DNA from: Oscillospiraceae bacterium
Lineage (GTDB): Bacteria; Bacillota; Clostridia; Oscillospirales; Oscillospiraceae
DNA length: 13,099 bases
NCBI GenBank assembly: GCA_024404735.1
Contig: JAKSPP010000025.1
Span: forward strand, 1-13,099
Direction: 5' to 3'
The translations under genes and the position numbers were made by a program. Numbering within the stretch: the first letter of the stretch is position 1; every line of letters begins with the position of its first letter. Positions 6,349 to 13,099 of this stretch are shown here, piece by piece. The notes under the pieces are model-generated. The model did no database searches. It worked only from the letters and a program-made list of their open reading frames with translations, and was not told the origin of the DNA.

Positions 6349-7356
6349 TCAGCCTTCGTAGCCCTTCGGATTTGCCTTCTGCCATCTCCAGGTGTCAAGG
6401 CACATGTCATAGAGAGTCTTTTGAGCCCTCCAGCCAAGCTCCCTTTCCGCCTTCCCGGGGTCGGACCAGTAGGCATCAAGGTCGCCCTCTCTTCTGGGCT
6501 TAATCTCATAGGGAAGAGCTTTTCCGCAGGCCTTTTCAAAGGCCTTAAGAACCTCAAGCACACTGTAGCCCTTTCCCGTGCCCAGATTGTAGATTTTAAG
6601 TCCGTCCATATTATTAAGGGCGGCAGTGTGTCCCTTTGCAAGGTCAACAACGTGAATGTAATCGCGCACTCCGGTGCCGTCGGGGGTTTGGTAGTCGTTT
6701 CCGAATACCCCGAGGCAGGGAAGCTGCCCCACGGCAACCTTTGCTATATAGGGCAGAAGATTGTTGGGAATGCCTCTTGGGTCTTCGCCTATAAGTCCCG
6801 AGGGGTGGGCACCGATGGGGTTAAAATAGCGAAGAAGAGTGGCGTTGAAGCCGGGATTTGATTTTACTATATCCCCCAGAAGCTGCTCTATTATAAGCTT
6901 TGTCTCCCCGTAGGGATTTGTGCAGCCCCCTGCGGGCATATCCTCTCTGTAGGGGGAGGGGTTATTGCTTCCGTATACGGTTGCGGAGGAGGAGAAAATA
7001 ATATTTTTGCATCCGGCCTTCAGCATAGCCCTGCACAGAGACAGGGATGAGCCTATGTTGTTATCGTAGTATTTTATGGGATTTTTTACAGATTCTCCCA
7101 CGGCCTTACTGCCTGCAAAGTGAATAACGGCCTCAATGTCATAATCCGAGAATAATTTGTTAAGGGTCTCTTCATCCTGCAGTCTTGCTTCAATGAAGGG
7201 AAAGCTCTTTCCCGTAATCTCCCTGATTCTGTCTGCGGCAAGGGCAGAGGAGTTAGATAAATCGTCTATTACAACAATGTCCCTTCCCTCCGAAAGAAGC
7301 TCTACGGCGGTGTGGCTTCCTATGTAGCCGAGGCCTCCCGTAACAAGAATTGCCAT
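6349..7356 (-). CDS. galE: UDP-glucose 4-epimerase
   Basis: This enzyme interconverts UDP-glucose and UDP-galactose with tightly bound NAD, for galactose use (Leloir pathway) and for supplying UDP-Gal to glycan synthesis. The 335-residue protein aligns by eye with E. coli GalE over its whole length. The Rossmann motif GGLGYIG is at residues 7-13, and S124, Y149 and K153 have the same numbering as the catalytic triad of E. coli. RYFNPIGAHPSG, DGTGVRDYIHV and PRREGDL follow in order. Tyr296 sits where E. coli has Tyr299 and human GALE has Cys307, which points to UDP-Glc/Gal rather than N-acetylated sugars. The ATG is preceded by AAGGAGGGAG, a strong ribosome site. It is first of three cotranscribed genes, downstream of the terminator at 7393-7428. 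Confidence 0.96.
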   Translation of the reverse strand: MAILVTGGLGYIGSHTAVELLSEGRDIVVIDDLSNSSALAADRIREITGKSFPFIEARLQDEETLNKLFSDYDIEAVIHFAGSKAVGESVKNPIKYYDNNIGSSLSLCRAMLKAGCKNIIFSSSATVYGSNNPSPYREDMPAGGCTNPYGETKLIIEQLLGDIVKSNPGFNATLLRYFNPIGAHPSGLIGEDPRGIPNNLLPYIAKVAVGQLPCLGVFGNDYQTPDGTGVRDYIHVVDLAKGHTAALNNMDGLKIYNLGTGKGYSVLEVLKAFEKACGKALPYEIKPRREGDLDAYWSDPGKAERELGWRAQKTLYDMCLDTWRWQKANPKGYEG

Positions 7357-7387
7357 TATTCTCCCTCCTTATATAAATAACGGGATG

Positions 7388-7393
7388 ATTATA
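7388..7393 (-). promoter_or_regulatory. galE: Possible -10 element for galE
   Basis: TATAAT on the minus strand lies about 31 bases before the galE ATG, directly after the upstream terminator. No acceptable -35 is seen at 16-18 bases, where the sequence is the terminator stem. Either galE has a weak promoter here or it is reached by read-through. Confidence 0.3.
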
Positions 7394-7428
7394 AAAAAGG
7401 GCGGGGCTTTTTTATCATATACCCCGCC
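7393..7428 (-). terminator. Intrinsic terminator after the nucleotidyltransferase gene
   Basis: A GC-only 7-bp stem (GGCGGGG at 7400-7406 with CCCCGCC at 7422-7428) encloses a 15-base AT-rich loop. On the minus strand it is followed by CTTTTTT. It lies 13 bases after the stop codon of the nucleotidyltransferase and separates the glycan block from the galE unit. Confidence 0.85.
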
Positions 7429-7441
7429 TTATTCTTTTATT

Positions 7442-8371
7442 TTAGGAAAGATCCTCAAACAGGTCCTTGCCGTAGACTCCGGAGGCAATAAGCCCGGAGA
7501 AGGCCTTTTTAACCTCGTCCTTGTCCTCGGCATAGGTAATTCCGAACCAACTGTCTTCGGTAACAAGCACCTTAACGCTGCATTTGCCCTCCTTAAGAAG
7601 GGAATCGATGTGGATGGGAAGAAGATATTCGCTTTTAAGCTCATCCTCCTTCTTCATTGTGCGGAAGAAATCCTCAAAGCCCTCCTTAAGAAGAGGAATA
7701 TAGCTCTCCTTAAGTCCCCACATATTCATGGAAACGGTACTGTCCACATTAAGGACTCTGCCGCCGGCCTCTGCCCCAAGGGCTGTTTTTACTATGCCCT
7801 TTGTCTCATCGACTCCCGTCAGATAGCCCCTGTCATCAACAAGGCAGATGCCTCTTGTTACGGCACCGTTATCCGAAAGAGTGTTTCCGAGGACAAAGCC
7901 CGCCATACAGTAGGCCGTATCCCCATCATCGGAGATAAGAAAATCGTGAAGAAGGGTGAAGGCCTGTCTTCCGTAATAGTCATCTGCGTTGATTACGGCA
8001 AAGGGACAGTCGATTTCCTCTGCACAGGAGAGCACGGCCTGTCCTGTTCCCCAGGGCTTTTTGCGCTCCGGGGGGAGCAGTACGCCTTCGGGAAGGTCGT
8101 CGGGCCTCTGGAAGCAGTAGGCCGTTTCAACTCCGAGAGAGGAGCAGAGCTTATCCACTCTTCCTCCGATAATCTCACGGAATTCCTTCTCTATATCTTC
8201 TCTTATTATGAAGATAATTTTGTTAAAGCCCGCCTTAATCGCATCGTGAACGGAGAAGTCCATGATGATTTCTCCGGAAAGACCCACCTTTTCAAGCTGC
8301 TTTATTCCCGCACCGTAGCGTGAGCCTATTCCGGCAGCCATAATTACGAGGGCTGTTTTTCTGTCTGACAT
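7442..8371 (-). CDS. Sugar-phosphate nucleotidyltransferase-like protein
   Basis: This is a 309-residue member of the NTP_transferase (GT-A fold) superfamily, which couples an NTP with a sugar 1-phosphate or similar phosphate to give an NDP-sugar and pyrophosphate. The N-terminal loop MAAGIGSRYGAGIKQLEKVG (residues 11-30) is the nucleotide-binding signature, with K24 the usual lysine. WGTGQA (107-112) and INADDYYG (127-134) hold the base-contact and metal-binding Asp residues. A later SMNMWGL is typical of this uncharacterised clostridial group. It is not a close RfbA, GalU or GlmU, as those carry different loops and extensions, so nucleotide and sugar are not assignable. Its ATG overlaps the stop of the DUF4330 gene by one base (TGATG), with GAGG 10 bases upstream, indicating tight coupling. 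It is the last gene before a terminator. The glycan neighbours suggest activated-sugar supply. Confidence 0.85.
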   Translation of the reverse strand: MSDRKTALVIMAAGIGSRYGAGIKQLEKVGLSGEIIMDFSVHDAIKAGFNKIIFIIREDIEKEFREIIGGRVDKLCSSLGVETAYCFQRPDDLPEGVLLPPERKKPWGTGQAVLSCAEEIDCPFAVINADDYYGRQAFTLLHDFLISDDGDTAYCMAGFVLGNTLSDNGAVTRGICLVDDRGYLTGVDETKGIVKTALGAEAGGRVLNVDSTVSMNMWGLKESYIPLLKEGFEDFFRTMKKEDELKSEYLLPIHIDSLLKEGKCSVKVLVTEDSWFGITYAEDKDEVKKAFSGLIASGVYGKDLFEDLS

Positions 8372-8844
8372 CAGCCGATAACCTCAAAGGAGTAAACCTT
8401 GGCGTAAACCTTGCCGACACCTGCATAGATAACAAGGGTGTGTCCGGGGGCGAGAATGCTCTTTCCCGCAACAACGCCGTGGTCTGTTACGGTCACGCCG
8501 CTCATCTCTCCTGTTATGTAAACGGAGTTGTATCCGTCCTTGGGGCCTGCTTCAAGCTCTGTGTAGGAAACGGAGGGGCCGGACTTGAGGTCTGTTATTA
8601 CACCGATATTGCATTCCTCTGCGGGGTAGTAGATGGTGTCTCCAAGCTTCATCTGCTCCACAACATACTCGGGGGTCTCGTCAACGGCATAGACAATGCG
8701 TACTGTCTTTGAATAGTCGTTTGAAACGGGGCTTCCGCCGTCTCCGATAAACTTCAGGGCAAAAAGGCAAACGCCTGCGGCAATAACGATTAAAACAAGA
8801 ATGTCGATTATATTGAATCTGTACTTTTTCTTTGTGTCTTTCAT
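8371..8844 (-). CDS. DUF4330 domain membrane-anchored protein
   Basis: This is a 157-residue protein of unknown function. The N-terminus is basic (KDTKKKYRF), then a single hydrophobic segment NIIDILVLIVIAAGVCLFALKF (about residues 11-32) anchors it. The remaining roughly 120 residues form a beta-rich polar domain, presumably outside the cell. NIIDILVL and the overall layout fit DUF4330. The ATG has AGG about 9 bases upstream. It starts 19 bases after the O-antigen-ligase-like gene and overlaps the nucleotidyltransferase by one base, so all three are cotranscribed. A role in assembling or exporting the glycan is inferred from this position only. Nothing in the sequence indicates an enzyme. 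Confidence 0.78.
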   Translation of the reverse strand: MKDTKKKYRFNIIDILVLIVIAAGVCLFALKFIGDGGSPVSNDYSKTVRIVYAVDETPEYVVEQMKLGDTIYYPAEECNIGVITDLKSGPSVSYTELEAGPKDGYNSVYITGEMSGVTVTDHGVVAGKSILAPGHTLVIYAGVGKVYAKVYSFEVIG

Positions 8845-8863
8845 TTTAATTAACCTGCTTTCT

Positions 8864-10384
8864 TTATTTCCCGAGAGCTTTACCGCTCTTTTTTATGTTG
8901 TTTGCGGATACGAGTATTGCGAAGATAATCCAGAAGAAGAGCATAACCCTCGGATAAGCCCAGGGGTAGTCCGTCATTCCGTAGATAAGAGAGCCTATAA
9001 GCCCCGCCGAGGCTCCCGCTGCCACAGCCCCCGTGGTGTTTCTGTCTTTCTTTATTCGCAGAGCACCGTCTCTTATGGGGAAGAACATGGCAAGAAGGAA
9101 GGCCAGAAGGGTGAAAATTCCGCTCTCACCGCAGATTTCCATAAAAATATTATGGGCGTGGACATAGGGGAAATAGCCGTTGTACCAGCCGTGCCCCAGA
9201 ATTTCCAGCTTCATTGAGGAGTAGCCGAGGCCTGCTCCGAAAAGGGGCATGTGCTTAATGAGTCTTGCATTTGCCGTATATATGAATGAACGGGAATTGA
9301 TTGAGGAGTCCGAGGAAAAGACCGTTAAGAGCCTTGCCCTTATATTCTCCGGCCAGAAGGGTACGGTGCATACCGCAAGGACAAGAAACAGGGGCACCCA
9401 TCTGGGGCAGAGCATCAGTGCAAGGATGACTCCCGCACAGGCAAGGGCAAACCAGCCTCCTCTGGAGTAGGTCATAAGAAGGGCGAGTGCCCCGAGAATA
9501 AATGCCCCCAGGAATATAAGCCTTGTGAGCCCCGTCTTTCCGTAGAAGATAAGGGCAAACATGAGGGGCAGTGAGAAAACAAGAAGATTTGCAAAGGAGT
9601 TGGGGTTATGGAAGAAGGAGAAAACTCTTCCGGGCATATTGGCATTCAGTGAAAGGTCCGTAAAGGAGGAGGAGGCCTCAACTCCCGTAATTCTCTGGTA
9701 AACCGCATAGAGTGAGCAGCCTATAAGGCCCATTGCGATGAAAACGCAGACACTGTAAAGCTTGTCCTCCGTGTTGACTGCGGATACGAAGAGAAGTACA
9801 GCCAGCATGCAGGTAAGGGCATATAAGAGGAAGGAACGGGAGGCATCGGGATTCTTTGACCAGAGGTAGGAAAGCCCCGTCAGCATTGCGTAGAAAACAG
9901 GCCAGAAGCCGAGCTTTTTAAGGGAGAGCCTGTGCTTTTCGTTTTTAATGCCTCCTGCCCAGTAGATTATCATCATAAGAACCACGGCAATAAGGCTGTA
10001 GGCATTGTTCCATCTCTCGTAGGGAATGCAGAGGAAGAGCATAAGGATAAGGCCGTAAATAACATAAAGGTTTTCGGCCAGAAAATCCGCAAGGGAAAGG
10101 GCAAGGGAGCCTTCGGAAAAGCGGGGGAAGCGTTTTCCGAGCTTCATAAAGGCCGTGGGAATAATATTGATTATCCCTTCGAGGATTTTTATTACCCTGC
10201 TGTCCTTCATTTTTTCGCTGAGTCTGCTTCGGAGGCTTAATAGTCCGCAGATAAGGCTCTTTCTGAAAAGCTCTGCGATTTTATGGCAGATAAGCCCGAG
10301 AATACTGTGGGAGGCTTTTTCGCAGACCCTGTCATATAAGGACATAAGCAGGCAGAAGAAAAAGCTGTTTTTAAGTAAATTCAT
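8864..10384 (-). CDS. O-antigen ligase family (Wzy_C) membrane protein
   Basis: This is a 506-residue multi-pass membrane protein of the Wzy_C/WaaL superfamily, whose members polymerise lipid-linked repeat units or ligate glycan to a lipid or protein acceptor at the outer face of the membrane. About ten or more hydrophobic segments lie between residues 105 and 492. Family landmarks are TYSRGGW (305-311), the loop with NSRSFIYTANARLIKHMPLFGAGLG (363-387) and VHAHNIFMEICGESGI (408-423). The residues before about 100 are only weakly hydrophobic and basic and look like an N-terminal extension. The start at 10384 is not well supported, because AGGAG lies 16 bases upstream and no better site precedes the next Met (residue 15). 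It follows the glycosyltransferase by 12 bases. In a Gram-positive cell it would act on exopolysaccharide, a teichoic-acid-like polymer or protein glycans. Confidence 0.88.
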   Translation of the reverse strand: MNLLKNSFFFCLLMSLYDRVCEKASHSILGLICHKIAELFRKSLICGLLSLRSRLSEKMKDSRVIKILEGIINIIPTAFMKLGKRFPRFSEGSLALSLADFLAENLYVIYGLILMLFLCIPYERWNNAYSLIAVVLMMIIYWAGGIKNEKHRLSLKKLGFWPVFYAMLTGLSYLWSKNPDASRSFLLYALTCMLAVLLFVSAVNTEDKLYSVCVFIAMGLIGCSLYAVYQRITGVEASSSFTDLSLNANMPGRVFSFFHNPNSFANLLVFSLPLMFALIFYGKTGLTRLIFLGAFILGALALLMTYSRGGWFALACAGVILALMLCPRWVPLFLVLAVCTVPFWPENIRARLLTVFSSDSSINSRSFIYTANARLIKHMPLFGAGLGYSSMKLEILGHGWYNGYFPYVHAHNIFMEICGESGIFTLLAFLLAMFFPIRDGALRIKKDRNTTGAVAAGASAGLIGSLIYGMTDYPWAYPRVMLFFWIIFAILVSANNIKKSGKALGK

Positions 10385-10396
10385 AGGCAGTCTTTT

Positions 10397-11413
10397 CTAG
10401 CTCCTGTTTCTGTTTTTTATTCTGTAAAGAAGGGTAAGAGTGCCGTAAAGCTTCATTTTAATGAGGCGGGCCACAATCATCTTCTTTTTGTTCATTCCGG
10501 AGGGGGTGTAATTTCTTATTGCGGAGGCGTAGGGCTCGGAGGAGAAAACAGCCCTCAGCTTTCTCTTCTTCTCCCCGGCACAGGCGCTGTTTCCGGGGGC
10601 AAATTCGTTTCCGGCCTCAATTAATATTCCCGCCCATACGGTGCTGTTTTCCCAGTCCCCGGGAAGGGAAAGGGAAAAGCGCTCACACAGGGCCTTTTTC
10701 ATCTCAAAGGATTTAAGGAAGGTATCGGGATAATCCGGAAGATATTTGTGAGTAACGGAGGCGGGATTAATCAGGTAGTTATAAAGCGCCTTTTCCGTAA
10801 TCGCAAGGGAAGCACCAAGAGAGAAATACTCTATGAGGAAGAGCTCATCCTCAAGATAGGCCCCCGAGAAGCGGAGCTTATTGTCCTTAATGATGTCCGC
10901 CCTGTAGATAAATCTCCAGATAAAGCCGTTAAAGGGCTTTTCGGCAAGCCTGCCGGAAAGAAGGGGTAAAACGACAAGCTCCCTTGCCTCATCGGGAGTG
11001 TAAAAGCCGGCCTTAGCCGCTGGCGCCTCATAGGTGCCCGTCCCGTCGGGGAGAAGGCAGGTGTCGGCGCAGTGTGCGGCAGAGGCTCCCGTCTCCTTAA
11101 TAAGAGACATAAGGCTGCTTAAAAAATCCGTCTCATAGGTGTCATCGGCATCGAGAAAGGCAATGTACTTTCCCCTTGCCATAGAGATACCGTCGTTTCT
11201 TGCCTCGGATACTCCTGCATTTTCCTTGTTAAAAAGCCTTACTCTTCCATCGGAGCTAAGCCTCCGGCATATTTCTTCTGTTTTGTCCCTTGAGCCGTCG
11301 TTTACGATAATCAGCTCAAAGTCCTCAAAGCTCTGGGAAAGGACGGAAGAAACCGCCTTTTCTATGAGCTTTTCCCCGTTGTAAACGGGAATTATTACAC
11401 TTATTTCGGGCAT
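10397..11413 (-). CDS. Glycosyltransferase family 2
   Basis: This is a 338-residue inverting GT-A glycosyltransferase that transfers a sugar from a nucleotide donor to a lipid-linked or other acceptor at the cytoplasmic face of the membrane. EISVIIPVYNGEKLIEKAVSSV at the N-terminus, D39 in VNDGS and the metal-binding LDADD (D88-x-D90) are the donor-site motifs. ENAGVSEARNDG precedes them as in most members. WRFIYRADII (166-175) and the likely catalytic acidic pair E188-D189 are in the expected acceptor half. There is no membrane anchor and the C-terminus is strongly basic (KNRNRS). The ATG has GGAG 9 bases upstream. It lies 36 bases after pcrA and 12 before the Wzy_C gene. The sugar cannot be inferred. 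Confidence 0.93.
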   Translation of the reverse strand: MPEISVIIPVYNGEKLIEKAVSSVLSQSFEDFELIIVNDGSRDKTEEICRRLSSDGRVRLFNKENAGVSEARNDGISMARGKYIAFLDADDTYETDFLSSLMSLIKETGASAAHCADTCLLPDGTGTYEAPAAKAGFYTPDEARELVVLPLLSGRLAEKPFNGFIWRFIYRADIIKDNKLRFSGAYLEDELFLIEYFSLGASLAITEKALYNYLINPASVTHKYLPDYPDTFLKSFEMKKALCERFSLSLPGDWENSTVWAGILIEAGNEFAPGNSACAGEKKRKLRAVFSSEPYASAIRNYTPSGMNKKKMIVARLIKMKLYGTLTLLYRIKNRNRS

Positions 11414-11449
11414 TTTTGTTTTCTCCGATTAAATGTTTTGTTTTTGCCC

Positions 11450-13099
11450 TCAGGCCTTGCTCATAACCTTTGTGGAGGGATTGATGAGAAGCTGCTTTGT
11501 ATCTCCTGAGTCGAATTTAATCTGCATTTTAAGCATATTAAACTCCTTTGAAACGGAGATGACCTCGCCGTCACCGAAGTATTTGTGCTTTATCCTGTCG
11601 CCGGGAGCGTAGGATACGGCAGCGCCGGAGGCTGCATCGGAATGCATATTTGCAAGGGACGAGGTTTTTCCCGCCGATGAAGAATAGCCTGCGCTCTTTC
11701 CTGATGAGCCGCCCACCCTGTAGGGGCTCCTTGAGGCTCCGGAAGTGCCTGTGCTTCTCTGCCCGTAGCCTGTGTAGCCTCCGAAGGAGCTTCCTCTTTC
11801 GGAGGAGAAGGAGGATTTTCTCCTGTCGGCGATTTTCTCCAGATGCTCCTCGGGGATTTCTTCAACAAAGCGTGAAATGCTGTTTGCGCTTGTGCGTCCG
11901 AAGAGCATTCTCTGCCTTGCGGCTGTAATATAGAGCTTTTCCTCCGCTCTTGTAATGGCAACGTAGCAGAGTCTTCTCTCCTCCTCCATCTCTTCGGGGG
12001 CGCCAATTGCCTTGATGCCGGGGAAAATGCCCTCCTCGGCTCCGGCAATGTAGACATTTTTGAACTCCAGTCCCTTGGAGGAGTGCATGGTCATAAGGGA
12101 AACGGCACCTGCGGAGGTGTCCATGGTGTTAAGGTCTGTGTAAAGGGCAACCTCATCGAGGAAGGCGGAGATTCCGGTTTCCCCGGTGTTCTTCATAAAG
12201 CTTACAATGTTGGACTTCAGCTCGTTTACGTTTTCCGCCTTTGACCTGTTCTCGTCGGAGGATTTGGCAAGAAGGGAAATAACATAGCCTGTTTTCTCAA
12301 GAAGAAGGTCGAAAACCTCGTCTGCGGGCTTTTCCCTTGCGGCCTCTGAGAGGGAGACCATCATATCGTAAAACTGCAGGAGCTTTTTGGAGGACCTTAC
12401 CAGTGCCGGAATCTCCTCGCAGTTTTTAATCAGGTTGAAGATGCTGTCATTGGTCTTTGCGGCAAGCTCCTCAAGAGCATCGCAGGTGGTCTTTCCTATG
12501 CCTCTTGCGGGAACATTAATAATTCTCATAAGGCGCAGGTCATCCCCGGGATTGACGATGACGCTGAGATAGGCAAGAATGTCCTTGATTTCGGCTCTGT
12601 CAAAGAACTTCATGCCTCCGTAAACCTTGTAGGGAATTGCGTTTCTCTTAAGGGCATACTCAAGTCGGTTGGACTGTGCGTTTATTCTGTAAAGAACGGC
12701 ATTGTCGCTCCAGCTCTCTCCGGAGGAGAAGCTTTCAAGAATTCTTGCGGCAATGTACTCCGCCTCTTCATCATCGTTGTAGCATACCTTCAGAACAGGC
12801 ATATGTCCGCCGGACTTATCCGTGAACAGATGCTTGTCCTTTCTGCCCTTGTTGTTCCTTATAACGGCGTTTGCCGCCTCGAGAATATGCATGGTGGAGC
12901 GGTAATTCTGCTCCAGCTTTATTACCTTTGTGCCCCTGAATTCATCCTCAAAGCTGAGAATGTTCTCAATGGTAGCACCGCGGAATTTGTAAATACTCTG
13001 GTCATCGTCACCTACAACGCAGATGTTTCCGCTGCCCGAGGCAAGAAGGCTTGTAAGCCTGTACTGCATATTGTTGGTGTCCTGATACTCGTCGACGAA
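11450..13099 (-). CDS. pcrA: UvrD/PcrA-type DNA helicase, 5' partial
   Basis: This is a superfamily 1A 3'-5' DNA helicase for nucleotide excision repair, replication restart and removal of RecA filaments. The reading frame is open to the right edge. The codons at 13070-13099 encode FVDEYQDTNN, helicase motif II (Walker B), so the Met at 13069 is internal. About 549 residues are visible. Motif III is VVGDDDQSIYKFRGA, motif IV is EQNYRS, motif V is MTMHSSKGLEF and motif VI is RRLCYVAITRAEEKLY. The C-terminal roughly 54 residues (YAPGDRIKHKYFGDGEV) are the Tudor-like tail that marks PcrA/UvrD rather than Rep. Between them (visible residues about 425-495) is a Gly/Ser/Tyr-rich linker. Motif I (Walker A) and roughly 200 residues are off the edge. 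The symbol pcrA is the Gram-positive convention. Confidence 0.93.
   Translation of the reverse strand, partial: FVDEYQDTNNMQYRLTSLLASGSGNICVVGDDDQSIYKFRGATIENILSFEDEFRGTKVIKLEQNYRSTMHILEAANAVIRNNKGRKDKHLFTDKSGGHMPVLKVCYNDDEEAEYIAARILESFSSGESWSDNAVLYRINAQSNRLEYALKRNAIPYKVYGGMKFFDRAEIKDILAYLSVIVNPGDDLRLMRIINVPARGIGKTTCDALEELAAKTNDSIFNLIKNCEEIPALVRSSKKLLQFYDMMVSLSEAAREKPADEVFDLLLEKTGYVISLLAKSSDENRSKAENVNELKSNIVSFMKNTGETGISAFLDEVALYTDLNTMDTSAGAVSLMTMHSSKGLEFKNVYIAGAEEGIFPGIKAIGAPEEMEEERRLCYVAITRAEEKLYITAARQRMLFGRTSANSISRFVEEIPEEHLEKIADRRKSSFSSERGSSFGGYTGYGQRSTGTSGASRSPYRVGGSSGKSAGYSSSAGKTSSLANMHSDAASGAAVSYAPGDRIKHKYFGDGEVISVSKEFNMLKMQIKFDSGDTKQLLINPSTKVMSKA

Noticed and set aside
6331..6861. 176-codon plus-strand open frame opposite galE
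   Set aside because: It is antisense to a gene with an intact catalytic triad, and no domain or ribosome site supports it.
7385..8323. 312-codon open frame on the plus strand opposite the nucleotidyltransferase gene
   Set aside because: It lies wholly antisense to a gene with clear family motifs, begins in the terminator region, has no recognisable domain and is explained by the strong codon bias of the minus-strand gene.
13067..13069. ATG start of the helicase at 13069
   Set aside because: The frame continues to the window edge and encodes helicase motif II (VDEYQDTN) upstream of it.
1..13099. CRISPR array, transposon, prophage or tRNA genes
   Set aside because: No regularly spaced repeats, transposase or integrase motifs, or cloverleaf-like sequences were noticed. 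The inverted repeats found are terminators or candidate regulatory sites.

Overview
The window looks like chromosomal DNA of a Gram-positive Clostridia-type (Bacillota) bacterium of medium GC. The basis is a BceB-like permease, a PcrA-type helicase, a DUF6198 membrane protein, a DUF4330 protein, purine-rich Shine-Dalgarno sites and short intergenic gaps. This placement is inferred from gene families and base composition, and I cannot name the species. There is no RNA gene, transposase, integrase or CRISPR array that I can see. Apart from the leftmost gene, everything is coded on the minus strand.

Layout, left to right. (1) Positions 1-1678, plus strand: the C-terminal part of a BceB/FtsX-type ABC permease, cut by the left edge. 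It converges on the minus-strand genes, and a 13-bp-stem hairpin at 1683-1716 can stop transcription from both sides. (2) Positions 1730-3217, minus: a Nudix hydrolase followed three bases later by a tRNA-dihydrouridine synthase, driven by a near-consensus promoter at 3259-3288. (3) Positions 3398-4849, minus: a PutP-type sodium/proline symporter with a good terminator at 3315-3351. Its AT-rich leader (4850-5039) holds a perfect 12-bp-arm palindrome, a second inverted-repeat cluster and two candidate promoters. (4) Positions 5040-7356, minus: galE, a DUF6198 membrane protein and a TetR-family regulator in that transcriptional order. (5) Positions 7442-13099, minus: PcrA/UvrD helicase (cut by the right edge), a family 2 glycosyltransferase, an O-antigen-ligase-like (Wzy_C) membrane protein, a DUF4330 protein and a sugar-nucleotidyltransferase-like protein. 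They are tightly packed and end at a terminator at 7393-7428.

Block 5 plus galE reads as a small surface-glycan module: NDP-sugar supply (nucleotidyltransferase, GalE), sugar transfer (GT2) and polymerisation or ligation at the membrane (Wzy_C protein), with a DUF4330 single-pass protein of unknown role. Its physical linkage to a DNA-repair helicase looks like ordinary Clostridia gene packing. TetR sits directly upstream of putP, and the inverted repeats between them are the most interesting regulatory signal here. I do not see a clear new defence or mobile system. The findings below concern regulation and poorly characterised membrane or glycan proteins.
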